Part shown: positions 8,849 to 17,240 of the stretch, piece by piece
How the letters are laid out: every line of letters begins with the position of its first letter
Position numbering within the stretch: position 1 is the first letter of the stretch
Assembly: GCA_002412925.1 (NCBI GenBank)
Contig: DHVZ01000030.1
Span: 20,742 to 84,741 of the forward strand
Direction of reading: 5' to 3'
DNA from: Anaerolineales bacterium UBA5195
GTDB lineage: Bacteria > Chloroflexota > Anaerolineae > Anaerolineales > Villigracilaceae
Length of the DNA: 64,000 nucleotides
Notes under the pieces: model-generated
Database searches by the model: none
What the model was told of the DNA's origin: nothing
The model's input: the letters and a program-made list of their open reading frames with translations, nothing else
Position numbers and translations under genes: made by a program

Positions 8849-10051
8849 CTAAAGCTCCAGCCCCAACAACGGGATTTCCATTTCCTGCGGCGTCAGCCCG
8901 CCGTGATGGCCATAATATTTTTGCTCAAATTTTCCTTTTTCATACCACCAGACCGATTCGTAGCGATAAGCCAGCACCACCAGGTTGCCAAGATGCGCGC
9001 GCAGCGTCTCCGAAGGTTCGGGACCGAAGTAGCCTTGGGCGAGCAGGTCCTCGATCTTGACCACATCGGCCTTGCCTTCCAATCCCTTGGCCAGTAATGC
9101 CTGGGTTTCGTCGAGCATTTCGTCTTTGATGTACAGGAACAGGTCGCGGCAGGAGCCGCCGGGGACGAGCAACTCCCCTTTTTTGTTCGTTCGGACGAAT
9201 CGCTCGAAACCGGGAAAGTCCCGGTTGAGATAGACTGTTGTGGCCGGATCGATTTCGGATTGGCCATGGTCAGCGGTGAAGAGGAATAAGGTGCGGCCTT
9301 TGGCAAGCGGACGGGCGATGAACTGTTTTTCCATGACGTGCAGGAACATCTCCACTTCGGCCTCCACCTGGATGGAATCCGGGCCGTAATCGTGGCTGAC
9401 CGAGTCAATACGGTCGTAGTACAGGAAAAAATAATTCTTGCCCCGCGCTTCGTTCAGCGCCAACGACAGGTTGATCACCGTTTCGGGCAGGGATTTGAAT
9501 CCGCGCGGGGTGGCGCCATCAAAGACAATATTGGAATAGGTCGAAGGGGTGTACTCGCGGTGCTGGAAAACAGTCGAGGCCACGCCCAAAGTTTTTAGTT
9601 TTTGGTACAACGTGCCAGCCGGGTAAAGCCGTCGTGGATCAATGCCGGTCGTCTTTAGCTGGTCGCGCTCGGATGTGCCGGAAAAAGAAAAGAGCAGCGG
9701 CACGATCATGGCATCCAGCAGAGGCTCGTAATAATTCCACTCAAAGATGCCACTCTGGCCCACGTTCAGCCCGGTATGGATGCAGGTGGTGTGCCCGGAA
9801 GTGGTCGATGGAAATTGGGAGGTCAATTTAACGGCCGACCCGCTGCGGGTAAACCGGTCGAGAAAAGGGTGGGAGCCAAATTTCTCGAAGTGCCGCCAGC
9901 CAAAGCCATCGATAAAACAGAGGACGATGTTGTCATATTCCCCCTGGAAGTGCGGGAAGGGCTTGCCGCCGCTGAAAACGGATTGGATGGCGGCTGGCAG
10001 GCTGGCGAATCCGCCAGAGTCGTAACGGGGCTTGATGAAGGTCGGGTTCAT
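8849..10051 (-). CDS. Alkaline phosphatase superfamily protein (nucleotide pyrophosphatase/phosphodiesterase-like)
   Basis: The 400-aa protein has the metal-binding and nucleophile motifs of the alkaline-phosphatase fold: an early Asp in CFIDGFGWRHF, the nucleophilic Thr in PSTTSGHTTCIHTG, then DSVSHDYGPDS and TADHGQSE for the second metal set. This layout fits the type I phosphodiesterase/nucleotide pyrophosphatase branch. No signal peptide is evident, so a cytoplasmic location is likely. A small drug/metabolite transporter gene ends 5 nt upstream of its start on the same strand, indicating an operon. Confidence 0.87.
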   Translation of the reverse strand: MNPTFIKPRYDSGGFASLPAAIQSVFSGGKPFPHFQGEYDNIVLCFIDGFGWRHFEKFGSHPFLDRFTRSGSAVKLTSQFPSTTSGHTTCIHTGLNVGQSGIFEWNYYEPLLDAMIVPLLFSFSGTSERDQLKTTGIDPRRLYPAGTLYQKLKTLGVASTVFQHREYTPSTYSNIVFDGATPRGFKSLPETVINLSLALNEARGKNYFFLYYDRIDSVSHDYGPDSIQVEAEVEMFLHVMEKQFIARPLAKGRTLFLFTADHGQSEIDPATTVYLNRDFPGFERFVRTNKKGELLVPGGSCRDLFLYIKDEMLDETQALLAKGLEGKADVVKIEDLLAQGYFGPEPSETLRAHLGNLVVLAYRYESVWWYEKGKFEQKYYGHHGGLTPQEMEIPLLGLEL

Positions 10052-10056
10052 GGCGT

Positions 10057-10482
10057 CTACCGTTTAAAATTGACCATCACCAGTCCGCAAATGCAGACCA
10101 GGATGCCGAGCAGGTTGACAAGCGACAACTTTTCGTTGAAGAACAGGCTGCCAATCAGCACCAGCGCCACCGAAGCCACCACATTGACAGTGATGGCAAG
10201 CAGGCTGATCTGCCAGCCCGCCCGGTAAGCGAGCAGTGTGCCGATCTCGACCCCAAAGATGGCCAGGCCAAGGGCAAAGCTGGCCCAGTTCAGCTTTTGG
10301 AAGGCTATGCCCGGACTGGCGGTGGGATAGAAAGCGAACAAGACCAGGGTTGCCGCCAGTGAGACGCCGTAGGTCATGGATAGCGCCAGGGCGGGGTTGG
10401 CATCTGAGGGGGTTAGTTTCTGGTACAGGTTGTATAAGACGGTGGACAATGCAGCCAGACTGGCTGTCAGCACGAGTGTCAT
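10057..10482 (-). CDS. Half-size DMT-family (EamA-like) membrane transporter
   Basis: A 141-aa, four-helix membrane protein starting at the ATG preceded by AGGAAA; an upstream ATG at 10524 would add a basic 14-residue tail without a ribosome site. Segments: about res 3-17, 35-52, 68-88 and 92-138, the last ending with LLGILVCICGLVMVNFKR, typical of EamA/DMT half-domains that work as dimers. Substrate unknown. It lies just upstream of the phosphatase gene in the same direction, so export of a product made or consumed by that enzyme is possible but unproven. Confidence 0.8.
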   Translation of the reverse strand: MTLVLTASLAALSTVLYNLYQKLTPSDANPALALSMTYGVSLAATLVLFAFYPTASPGIAFQKLNWASFALGLAIFGVEIGTLLAYRAGWQISLLAITVNVVASVALVLIGSLFFNEKLSLVNLLGILVCICGLVMVNFKR

Positions 10483-10646
10483 GGGCGGTTTCCTGGTTAT
10501 TTTCATTTGGAATGGGTTGTCCAACTTACAGAGTTGTTAGTTGTCGGACATGCGTAGGGCAAACGTAGGGTAAACGTCAAGTAAGGCACGAGTGTTAATG
10601 ATAAATTATGAGCAGTAAGGTGATTTCTCTTCTCCTCCTTTCAAAG

Positions 10647-10675
10647 GAGAGCCGGGGTCGGCGTCCCCGGCTCTC
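10647..10675. repeat. 11-bp GC-rich hairpin
   Basis: GAGAGCCGGGG and CCCCGGCTCTC form a perfect 11-bp stem with a 7-nt loop, without a convincing T run on either strand. It lies in the gap between divergent genes and may be a dispersed palindromic repeat. Confidence 0.6.
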
Positions 10676-10706
10676 TCGATTCTACCAAAGGTACATCCCG
10701 TTACGT

Positions 10707-10743
10707 TATAATATGCCACGCACCTTTCAGCGCGTGGCATATT
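10707..10743 (+). promoter_or_regulatory. -10 box overlapped by a 12-bp palindrome
   Basis: A consensus TATAAT (10707-10712) overlaps the left arm of a perfect inverted repeat, AATATGCCACGC (10710-10721) and GCGTGGCATATT (10732-10743), loop 10 nt. The arrangement fits a repressor operator placed over the promoter of the dehydrogenase gene at 10793. No good -35 box is seen. Confidence 0.55.
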
Positions 10744-10792
10744 GTTATTCTCGGAGATTTCCAAAGAATCCTATCATCAAAAAGGAGCGGCT

Positions 10793-11767
10793 ATGACCAT
10801 CCAGATCACGATTATCGGGCTTGGACAAATTGGAACTTCCGTTGGCCTGGCGCTAGCCAAGCAGACCGAGCGCGTCAAACGAGTTGGGAACGACCGCGAA
10901 CCCGCCATCCAGAAGCAGGCCAAGAGCCTGGGGGCTTTTGATACCGTGGAATTCAACCTGCCAAGCGCCGTCAAGAACGCCGAGGTGGTTATCCTCGCAA
11001 TTCCGCTCGATCAGGTTGAAGAAACCCTGAAGTATATTGCTGAAGACTTGCGCGAAGATGCCGTTGTGATGGATTTCTCGCCGCAGACTGCCCTGGTACA
11101 AAAATGGTTCGGCGAATTTATCCCAGCTGGACGGCACTACGTCAGCCTGTCGCCGTCGATCAACCCGGCGTTTTTGGAGCAGCCCGGGCAGGGCCTCGAG
11201 GCGGCCCACGCCGATTTGTTCGAGAAGGCGACGATTGGCATCGCTGCCCCGGCTGGCACCCCCAGCGAAGCCCTAAAACTGGCCAGCGATTTTGTGGGGC
11301 TGATTGGCGCAAAACCAATCTTCCTGGACATGCTTGAAGCTGACGGGCTGATGCTGACGGCGCACATTTTTCCACAGGTGATGGCGGCTGCCCTGCTGAA
11401 TGCAACTGCGGGCCAGCCCGGCTGGTCAGATGCGCGGCGTTTTGCTGGACGTCCCTATACCTTTGCCACCGCGCCCTTGGGCGAAACCACACCCCAATCC
11501 CTGGTACAGGCACTGATCGCCAACCCGGTTGGGGCTGCGCATGCCCTCGATCTGGCGATTGGGGCGCTCACTCACCTGCGCGCTGCCATTGAGACTGGTG
11601 ACCAGGCCGACCTGGAAAAACGCCTGTGCCTGGCAGCAGAAGACCGCGAAACCTGGCTGAAGGAACGCCGCCGCGCCGAGTGGGAAGCCAGAGACGAGAA
11701 AAATAAGCTGCCGAGCGCTGCGGATACGTTTAAGCGCATCCTGGTTGGCGAGCGGCCCAAAAAATAA
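10793..11767 (+). CDS. Prephenate dehydrogenase-like NAD(P)-binding oxidoreductase
   Basis: A 324-aa protein beginning at the ATG that follows AAAGGAG. The N-terminus is a Rossmann fold (ITIIGLGQIGTSVGLAL, res 4-20) with VVILAIPLDQV and a HYVSLSPSINP segment, as in the TyrA/prephenate dehydrogenase family, followed by a helical dimerisation domain. In TyrA the corresponding motif is usually HPMAG; here it is SLSPSINP, so use of prephenate is uncertain and a related 2-hydroxy-acid or imine substrate is possible. The promoter is overlapped by a strong palindrome. A GIY-YIG gene follows after 10 nt. Confidence 0.8.
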   Translation: MTIQITIIGLGQIGTSVGLALAKQTERVKRVGNDREPAIQKQAKSLGAFDTVEFNLPSAVKNAEVVILAIPLDQVEETLKYIAEDLREDAVVMDFSPQTALVQKWFGEFIPAGRHYVSLSPSINPAFLEQPGQGLEAAHADLFEKATIGIAAPAGTPSEALKLASDFVGLIGAKPIFLDMLEADGLMLTAHIFPQVMAAALLNATAGQPGWSDARRFAGRPYTFATAPLGETTPQSLVQALIANPVGAAHALDLAIGALTHLRAAIETGDQADLEKRLCLAAEDRETWLKERRRAEWEARDEKNKLPSAADTFKRILVGERPKK

Positions 11768-11777
11768 AATTTAGGCG

Positions 11778-12032
11778 ATGCCTTTTTACTGCTACATCCT
11801 CGAATGCGCCGATGGGACATATTACACAGGCTGGACCACCGATCCACCCAGGCGCGAGAAGCAGCACAATACCGGGACGGGAGCGCGCTATACGCGCATG
11901 CGCCGCCCGGTAAGTCTGGTCTACATCGAAGAACAGCCCGATCGAATCACAGCGCTGAAACGGGAACTGGCGATCAAAAAAATGCCGCGCAAACGTAAGG
12001 CGAAACTTATCGAGACTCAATTAAAACCGTAG
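11778..12032 (+). CDS. GIY-YIG endonuclease domain protein (UPF0213 type)
   Basis: An 84-aa stand-alone GIY-YIG domain: YCYILECADGTYYTGWT gives the two conserved strands (the GIY and YIG equivalents), followed by the catalytic region with RMRRPVSLVY and a C-terminal helix ALKRELAIKKMPRKRKAKLI. Small proteins of this family are widespread and thought to act in DNA repair or processing, but their role is poorly defined. A palindromic repeat overlaps the stop codon region, so the last codons and stop could be repeat-derived. Confidence 0.9.
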   Translation: MPFYCYILECADGTYYTGWTTDPPRREKQHNTGTGARYTRMRRPVSLVYIEEQPDRITALKRELAIKKMPRKRKAKLIETQLKP

Positions 12033-12057
12033 GGGCGACGCATTGCGTCGCCCCTAC
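12029..12057. repeat. GTAGGGGC palindromic repeat
   Basis: Perfect 13-bp arms GTAGGGGCGACGC and GCGTCGCCCCTAC around ATT. It shares arm ends, loop and length with the copy inside pyrC at 21947. It overlaps the end of the GIY-YIG gene and may serve as a transcript-end hairpin between convergent genes. Confidence 0.85.
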
Positions 12058-12077
12058 GTAATTTATGCAAGCAGGGC

Positions 12078-13364
12078 CTAAACCCAGCCGCGCAGCTGCA
12101 TGGCTTTCACCACGCGGTCGATGGCGACCATGTAGGCCGCATCGCGCATGTAGACCTTTTCCTTCAGGCTCATTTCGAGCACACCGTGGAAGGCAGAGGT
12201 CATCTTCTGGTCGAGTTTCTCCAAGACCTCTTCCTTCGGCCAGTAGTAGTTGGCATCGTTCTGGACCGATTCGAAGTACGAGCAGGTCACGCCGCCAGCA
12301 TTGCAGAGGAAGTCGGGGATATTGAAGATATCGTTCTTCTTGAAGTATTCGTCAGCTTCAGGCGTGCAGGGACCGTTGGCACCTTCAGCCACAATTTTGA
12401 CGTTCTTCGACATCTTCTTGACAGTTTCAGCGTTGACATGGCCTTCGATGGCGGCTGGGATGAGCACGTTGCAGTCCTTCTCGATCCACTTTTCGCCATC
12501 TTCGCGGATGTAACCGGCGGCCTCGGCTTTTGCCTTATCAATCGTGCCATACTGATCGACAATGGTCAGCAGGAAGCGCGGATTGACGCCATCTTTGTGG
12601 CTGTAGGTATAAGAGGTCTTGTCGTTGCGGTCCCAGCAGGAGACACAGGCCACTTTCCCGCCCAGCATTTCAACGAAGCCGATGGCCGCATACTGGCTGA
12701 CGTTGCCGAAGCCTTCAATCGCCGCGACAGATTTCTTCGGGTCAATTCCAAGATGCTTCATCGCTTCGCGGACGGTATAGATCACGCCGAAGCCTGTGGC
12801 TTCAGTGCGACCCAGGGAGCCGCCGCCGCCCAGGGGCTTGCCGGTGAAGACGCCGGGGGTGTACTGACCAACCAGCTTGGAATATTCGTCCATCATCCAG
12901 CCCATCATCTGTGGGGTCGTGCCGACATCGGGAGCCGGGACATCCTGGCGCGGGCCGATGTTCTTCCACATGATCTGCACCCAACCGCGGCACAGGCGTT
13001 CTTTTTCATTCACAGAAAGTGTGGAGGGATCAACAATAATGCCGCCCTTGCCGCCGCCCAGGGGGATATCAGCCACGGCGCATTTCCAGGTCATCCAGGT
13101 GGCCAGGGCGCGCACGGTGTCGAAAGTCTCAGAGGGATGGAAACGAATCCCACCCTTGTTGGGGCCGCGGGCATCATTATGCTGCACGCGATAACCCTGG
13201 AAAACGCGCAGAGAGCCATCGTCCATGCGAACCGGGATGCGGAAGGAAAATTCACGCATCGGCCAGCGCAGGGTTTCGGCAACCTGTGGGTCCAGATTAA
13301 GCTGTTTGGCGACATGGTCAAACTGCTTCTGGGCCATTTCAAACGCATTGATTTGTCCAGCCAT
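12078..13364 (-). CDS. gdhA: Glu/Leu/Phe/Val dehydrogenase family, glutamate dehydrogenase
   Basis: A 428-aa hexameric-type glutamate dehydrogenase, interconverting glutamate and 2-oxoglutarate plus ammonia. It has the substrate-binding KGGIRFHPSE, the catalytic region WKCAVADIPLGGGKGGI and the DVPAPDVGT loop, then a Rossmann dinucleotide fold IEGFGNVSQYAAIGF. Length matches the roughly 420-aa NAD-type enzymes. The start has GGAGAAAAG upstream. A hairpin with T run 46 nt upstream separates it from gatB on the same strand, so it likely has its own promoter in that gap. Confidence 0.95.
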   Translation of the reverse strand: MAGQINAFEMAQKQFDHVAKQLNLDPQVAETLRWPMREFSFRIPVRMDDGSLRVFQGYRVQHNDARGPNKGGIRFHPSETFDTVRALATWMTWKCAVADIPLGGGKGGIIVDPSTLSVNEKERLCRGWVQIMWKNIGPRQDVPAPDVGTTPQMMGWMMDEYSKLVGQYTPGVFTGKPLGGGGSLGRTEATGFGVIYTVREAMKHLGIDPKKSVAAIEGFGNVSQYAAIGFVEMLGGKVACVSCWDRNDKTSYTYSHKDGVNPRFLLTIVDQYGTIDKAKAEAAGYIREDGEKWIEKDCNVLIPAAIEGHVNAETVKKMSKNVKIVAEGANGPCTPEADEYFKKNDIFNIPDFLCNAGGVTCSYFESVQNDANYYWPKEEVLEKLDQKMTSAFHGVLEMSLKEKVYMRDAAYMVAIDRVVKAMQLRGWV

Positions 13365-13410
13365 TCTTTTCTCCTATGATGGGGTGACTGAATTTATAAA
13401 AAAATATAAA

Positions 13411-13439
13411 CGGGCACCCGGATCGGATGCCCGCTTTTT
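13411..13439 (-). terminator. Hairpin between gatB and gdhA
   Basis: CGGGCACCC and GGATGCCCG pair with one mismatch; T-rich sequence follows on both strands (CTTTTTA on plus, GTTTATATTTTTTT on minus). It most likely ends the gatB transcript; an attenuator in the gdhA leader is the alternative. Confidence 0.7.
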
Positions 13440-13572
13440 AGTGTGGTATGTAATGCACGTAAATCATAAGGGAGTCTACCTTTTGTCGCGCATTACAAGG
13501 TTACACGAGTTTCAAGGCAAAGTCAATATGATGGTCATCATGTCAAAAGTCATGGATTGTAAGACAATCAAT

Positions 13573-15015
13573 CTACCGCAGTTGTTTTTCCAGTTCTGCC
13601 CTCACCACCTGCGGATTGGCCTGCCCGCCAGCCTTACGCATCACCTGCCCGAACAGGAAGTTTGCCACTGTGGTTTTTCCGGCCTGATAGCTGGCCACTT
13701 CGCCGGGGTTTTCAGCCAGCGCTTCAGTCACGATTTTGGCAATCAAGTCCGTATCCGAGACTTGCGTCAGGCCTTTCTCAGCCACGATTTCAGCCGCGCT
13801 TGCGCCTGTGGCAAACATATCGGTCAGGATCGACTTGGCCGTATTCTGGTTGACCTGTCCTTCGGCCATCAGGTTAAGCAAATCAGCCAGGTCATTTGGC
13901 TGGACTCTGAGTGACTCGAATCCCGTTCCCGAGGCGTTCATCAACGCAAATAGTTCGCCCGTCACCCAGGCGTAGACAGTTCGGACTCCCCCGCTACCGG
14001 CCTTCAGCACCGCTTCGAAATACTCCCCGGCAGCTTTTTCAGCCGCCAACTGCCAGGACTCGGCCAGGCTGAGGCCATAATCCTGCGCGAAACGTCGGCT
14101 CCGCTCCCAGGGTAGTTCCGGCAGCGATTCGCGCACCTCGTCCATCCAGCCTTGGCTGACCACCAGTGGCGGCAAATCCGGCTCGGGGAAGTAACGATAA
14201 TCGTGAGCGTCTTCCTTCGTGCGCTGGCTGAAAGTCGCCTGTTTGGCCTCGTCCCAGCCGACGGTTTCCTGCGCCACTACCCCGCCTGCCTCCAAAACTG
14301 CAATCTGACGGTTAATCTCATAGGCCACGCCGCGTTCGAGGGCCTTGAATGAATTCAGGTTCTTGATTTCGACCTTCGTACCCAGTTCTTCCCGGCCCAC
14401 CGGGCGCACGGAAATATTTGGCTCGATGCGCATCACGCCCTTTTCCAGGTCACCGCTGTTGACGCCGAGATAACGCACCAGCGCGCGCAAAGATTCGGCG
14501 TAGGCGCGCACTTCCTCAGCCGAGCGGAAATCTGGCTCGGTGACAATTTCCAGGAGCGGCACGCCCGCGCGGTTCAAATCCACCAGGGAAAACGAAGCCC
14601 CAGATTGTTCCACGTGGGTTAACTTGCCGGTATCTTCTTCCAGGTGCACCCGGTGAATGCGGATGACCTTCTCGCCTTGCGAGGTGACCAGCGTGATCCT
14701 GCCGTGCTCGGCCAGGGGCTGTTCATACTGCGTGATCTGGTAGCCTTTCGGCAAATCGGGGTAAAAATAATTTTTGCGCGCGAAAATGCTGATTGGGGCG
14801 ATCTGGCATTCCAGCGCGGTTGCCACGCGCAGGGCGTATTCCACGACCCGCTCATTGGTCACCGGCAGCGTGCCGGGGTGCCCCGCGCAAACGGGACAGA
14901 CAGCCGTGTTTGGCGCTGCGACAGTCGAATCGACCACCGGGCAGGCGCAGAACATCTTTGATTCGGTCAGCATTTCAACGTGGACTTCAAGTCCGATGAC
15001 GGGTTCGTAGTTCAT
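13573..15015 (-). CDS. gatB: Asp-tRNA(Asn)/Glu-tRNA(Gln) amidotransferase subunit B
   Basis: GatB activates the misacylated Glu-tRNA(Gln) or Asp-tRNA(Asn) within the GatCAB complex. The 480-aa protein starts with YEPVIGLEVHVEM, has the Zn-site pattern CACP...CPVCAGHPGTLP, a FYPDLPKGYQITQYE strand, the kinase-like IHRVHLEEDTGK and ENPGEVASYQAGKTTVANFL in the tail YqeY-like domain. It is full length. gatA and gatC are not in the window, so the complex is encoded at dispersed loci. Confidence 0.97.
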   Translation of the reverse strand: MNYEPVIGLEVHVEMLTESKMFCACPVVDSTVAAPNTAVCPVCAGHPGTLPVTNERVVEYALRVATALECQIAPISIFARKNYFYPDLPKGYQITQYEQPLAEHGRITLVTSQGEKVIRIHRVHLEEDTGKLTHVEQSGASFSLVDLNRAGVPLLEIVTEPDFRSAEEVRAYAESLRALVRYLGVNSGDLEKGVMRIEPNISVRPVGREELGTKVEIKNLNSFKALERGVAYEINRQIAVLEAGGVVAQETVGWDEAKQATFSQRTKEDAHDYRYFPEPDLPPLVVSQGWMDEVRESLPELPWERSRRFAQDYGLSLAESWQLAAEKAAGEYFEAVLKAGSGGVRTVYAWVTGELFALMNASGTGFESLRVQPNDLADLLNLMAEGQVNQNTAKSILTDMFATGASAAEIVAEKGLTQVSDTDLIAKIVTEALAENPGEVASYQAGKTTVANFLFGQVMRKAGGQANPQVVRAELEKQLR

Positions 15016-15058
15016 GGAAGTTCCAGTTCACGACAATCTCAAAACATGACGCTTATAA

Positions 15059-15111
15059 AAAACGAATGCGTAAAACGTAAGAAAACCATTTACGTATCAC
15101 GCATTCGTTTT
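15059..15111 (-). terminator. Intrinsic terminator
   Basis: Perfect 13-bp arms AAAACGAATGCGT and ACGCATTCGTTTT with a long loop that can pair further (CGTAAA/TTTACG). On the minus strand the stem ends in TTTTTTATAAG, fitting the end of the 15127-15495 transcript before gatB. Confidence 0.75.
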
Positions 15112-15126
15112 GGGTTTCATGATTCT

Positions 15127-15495
15127 TTATTCAAGAATGTCAAAATCATCGTCCGCAGAATCGTCATCTGAATCGATTTCCAATTCCAGATCGTCGCGTT
15201 CGACGTGCAGCCAGAGCAGCAGCACCTGGCCATCATCTGTTTCGACCGAGCGCGCCGCCAGGATGGGGGCGGAGGCCTCCAGCCCGGTTTCATCCCGGTA
15301 ATGCAGGGTAATCGGTAAACGCTGGTTCCACATCCGGTAACAGCGTTCGACCAGGGCAGGACCATTAAAAGTACGCAGACGGGTAAGCGCAGTGACCGAA
15401 AACTGGCGAGTCTCGTTCAATCCCAGCGCCCAGCCGTCTTGCACAGGTTCGAAGATGGGGGGCGGGCCTTCAATAATTGTGATTTTATTTTCCAT
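15127..15495 (-). CDS. Conserved acidic protein of unknown function
   Basis: The frame is open further upstream, but the ATG at 15495 has a CAGGAAAA ribosome site and gives a 122-aa protein beginning MENKITIIEGPPPIFEPV. It is beta-rich in the middle (RLPITLHYRDETGLEASAP and QVLLLWLHVERDD) and ends in a strongly acidic tail (DSDDDSADDDFD). No domain is recognised. It lies at the end of the long minus-strand cluster downstream of the pyr genes and is closed by its own terminator. Confidence 0.75.
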   Translation of the reverse strand: MENKITIIEGPPPIFEPVQDGWALGLNETRQFSVTALTRLRTFNGPALVERCYRMWNQRLPITLHYRDETGLEASAPILAARSVETDDGQVLLLWLHVERDDLELEIDSDDDSADDDFDILE

Positions 15496-15583
15496 AAGTT
15501 TTCCTGTAAGCTGGCAAAATAATACCATAAAAATATCGGCTCTTTGGGATTCGCCGCGGTAGGCCCCCAAAATACGGTAGTAT

Positions 15584-16357
15584 TCATTTGAGATTCCTAC
15601 TCTTTGAAAATTGCGCCAGCGCCTCAACCATCGGCAGGCAGTAGGAGAGTCGCTTTTCATACTCGTCGAGGCTCTGTTCGCGCTCGGCTTTCATTTCGAG
15701 CGGGTCGCGGCCCATCAGGAAGGGATCTTCCCAGGCCAGCCAGTCCACCTCGCGGGTCTGGAGGTGGTGCTGCATCTGCAAAACCATCTCGGCCACCATG
15801 CTCAGACCCGCATGCGTCACTTTGGGCATGACTTCCTTCAACTCCCCGGCGCGCACAACCAGATGGCACCAGCCGTAATCGAGGCTCTTGCCAAAAAGCT
15901 GTTCGCCGATTTGGGTAACGAATCCCTCCAGCCGGGCATAATTCTGGGGATGCGTGGCCCAGGCGGCGGGGGAGCGCTGGAAAATCAGTGGCAAAGCCTC
16001 AAGGGTGAGAGAATCCACCTCCGCCAGGAATTGCTCACGGTAGTCACCTTCCAGGGCGAAAGACAACCGGTCAATGTAGGCCAGGTGAAGAATTTCGTCC
16101 GGTTGGGCGATCAGCGCGGCATTCAGGTATAGGTGGGCAAAATGTTCGCCAACCGGCATGGGCCGGTCAAGCGGAAAAATGGTGAAAAAGTCATCCGCCT
16201 CCAGTTGGGCCATCAGGGTGATATTTTGGCGAGTATTGAGCGGCGGACAGATGTAGGCGCGCCCAAAATGGACCTTCAAATCCGGCAGGATGGCTTGCAG
16301 GTGCGGGAGCATCGTCCCTTCAGGGTCATTGTAAGGGAAGACCAGGGATGGGAGCAT
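15584..16357 (-). CDS. Conserved protein of unknown function, 257 aa
   Basis: A soluble, mostly helical protein without recognisable motifs or membrane segments. The start MLPSLVFPYNDPEGTMLPHL has the look of a nucleotide-sugar or Rossmann-type opening strand, but no catalytic motif supports this. Many aromatic and acidic residues are spread through the middle (EADDFFTIFPLDRP). It follows a GNAT gene at 2 nt distance in the pyr cluster, so translation is probably coupled with it. Function not assigned. Confidence 0.75.
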   Translation of the reverse strand: MLPSLVFPYNDPEGTMLPHLQAILPDLKVHFGRAYICPPLNTRQNITLMAQLEADDFFTIFPLDRPMPVGEHFAHLYLNAALIAQPDEILHLAYIDRLSFALEGDYREQFLAEVDSLTLEALPLIFQRSPAAWATHPQNYARLEGFVTQIGEQLFGKSLDYGWCHLVVRAGELKEVMPKVTHAGLSMVAEMVLQMQHHLQTREVDWLAWEDPFLMGRDPLEMKAEREQSLDEYEKRLSYCLPMVEALAQFSKSRNLK

Positions 16358-16359
16358 GG

Positions 16360-17235
16360 TCAGTCAACCCTTTTCCGGTAACCTTGCAGGATACGCCCAC
16401 TCGCAAAACCGAATTTTTCGTAAAGCCGGATGGCGGCTGTATTCTCTGCATCTACCGTCAGACAAATTTCGCCGGTTTGCGGGCGAGAAAACATCCACTC
16501 CAGGCCTGCATTGAGCAAATCTGCACCAAGACCCTTGCCGCGCGCCGCCGCGTCGACCCCGATAAAGTCGATATAGCCCGAGTCAGTCTCAGTTTTGCAA
16601 AAATGATAACCCAGGACCCGTTCGTTTTCGACCATGAGAAACAGCCGCTGGTCTTCAGCCTGCTTTTCGACAATCTGTCGGGCGGTGTAGTAAGTTGTCG
16701 GGAAAAGGGTCTGGTGGAGATGCTCGAACTGTTCAAAAAAGGCTGCCTGGTAAGCGCAGACCGGCGCAGGAACGGCTGAAGGCTTCCAATCAGCCCGTTG
16801 AAGGCGAAAAACGGCGTTATTGGAACGCAGAGAAAAGCCATGCCGGGCTGCAAAAGCCTGTCCGTTGAGATTGCGGGCCTCGAAAAACAAATCCAGCTCA
16901 TGGATACTGGCCGAGATACATTTTTGGACTTCTGCGTAAAGCGCTTCGGCCACAGGCTGCCAATCTGCGGCTGTGACCAGCGGGCCATACAACCAGGCGC
17001 GGTCAATCTCGGGGTCATAATCCGCGCCGAAGACGCCCACCAATTCATCTCCTTCCCAGGCCAGCCAGAAGGATTCGGTCAGGGGTGGGGCAATTTCGGC
17101 CAGGGTTTCGCGGATTTCGGTCTCACTCTCGCCAAAAAAGCCAACATGCTGTTCTGCCGCAGGGTTGTATCGAACCAGATAGGCAAGCATGGTTTCGAAT
17201 TGCTTTTCAGCCAGAAGGGCAAGTTTCACCTGCAT
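16360..17235 (-). CDS. GNAT-family acetyltransferase
   Basis: A 291-aa GNAT protein. The C-terminal domain holds the acetyl-CoA pyrophosphate loop in VDAAARGKGLGADLLNAGL and the closing strand NTAAIRLYEKFGFASGR; the N-terminal half (res 1-140) looks like a second, degenerate GNAT domain. The ATG at 17235 has an AAAGGG site; a TTG at 17244 overlapping the pyrE stop as TTGA is the alternative start. Substrate unknown. Its overlap or near-overlap with pyrE indicates translation from the same mRNA. Confidence 0.85.
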   Translation of the reverse strand: MQVKLALLAEKQFETMLAYLVRYNPAAEQHVGFFGESETEIRETLAEIAPPLTESFWLAWEGDELVGVFGADYDPEIDRAWLYGPLVTAADWQPVAEALYAEVQKCISASIHELDLFFEARNLNGQAFAARHGFSLRSNNAVFRLQRADWKPSAVPAPVCAYQAAFFEQFEHLHQTLFPTTYYTARQIVEKQAEDQRLFLMVENERVLGYHFCKTETDSGYIDFIGVDAAARGKGLGADLLNAGLEWMFSRPQTGEICLTVDAENTAAIRLYEKFGFASGRILQGYRKRVD

Positions 17236-17240
17236 ATCGA

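Noticed and set aside
12186..13379. 397-aa plus-strand frame opposite gdhA
   Set aside because: It lies wholly antisense to a clear glutamate dehydrogenase and has no motif; a shadow of biased codon use.
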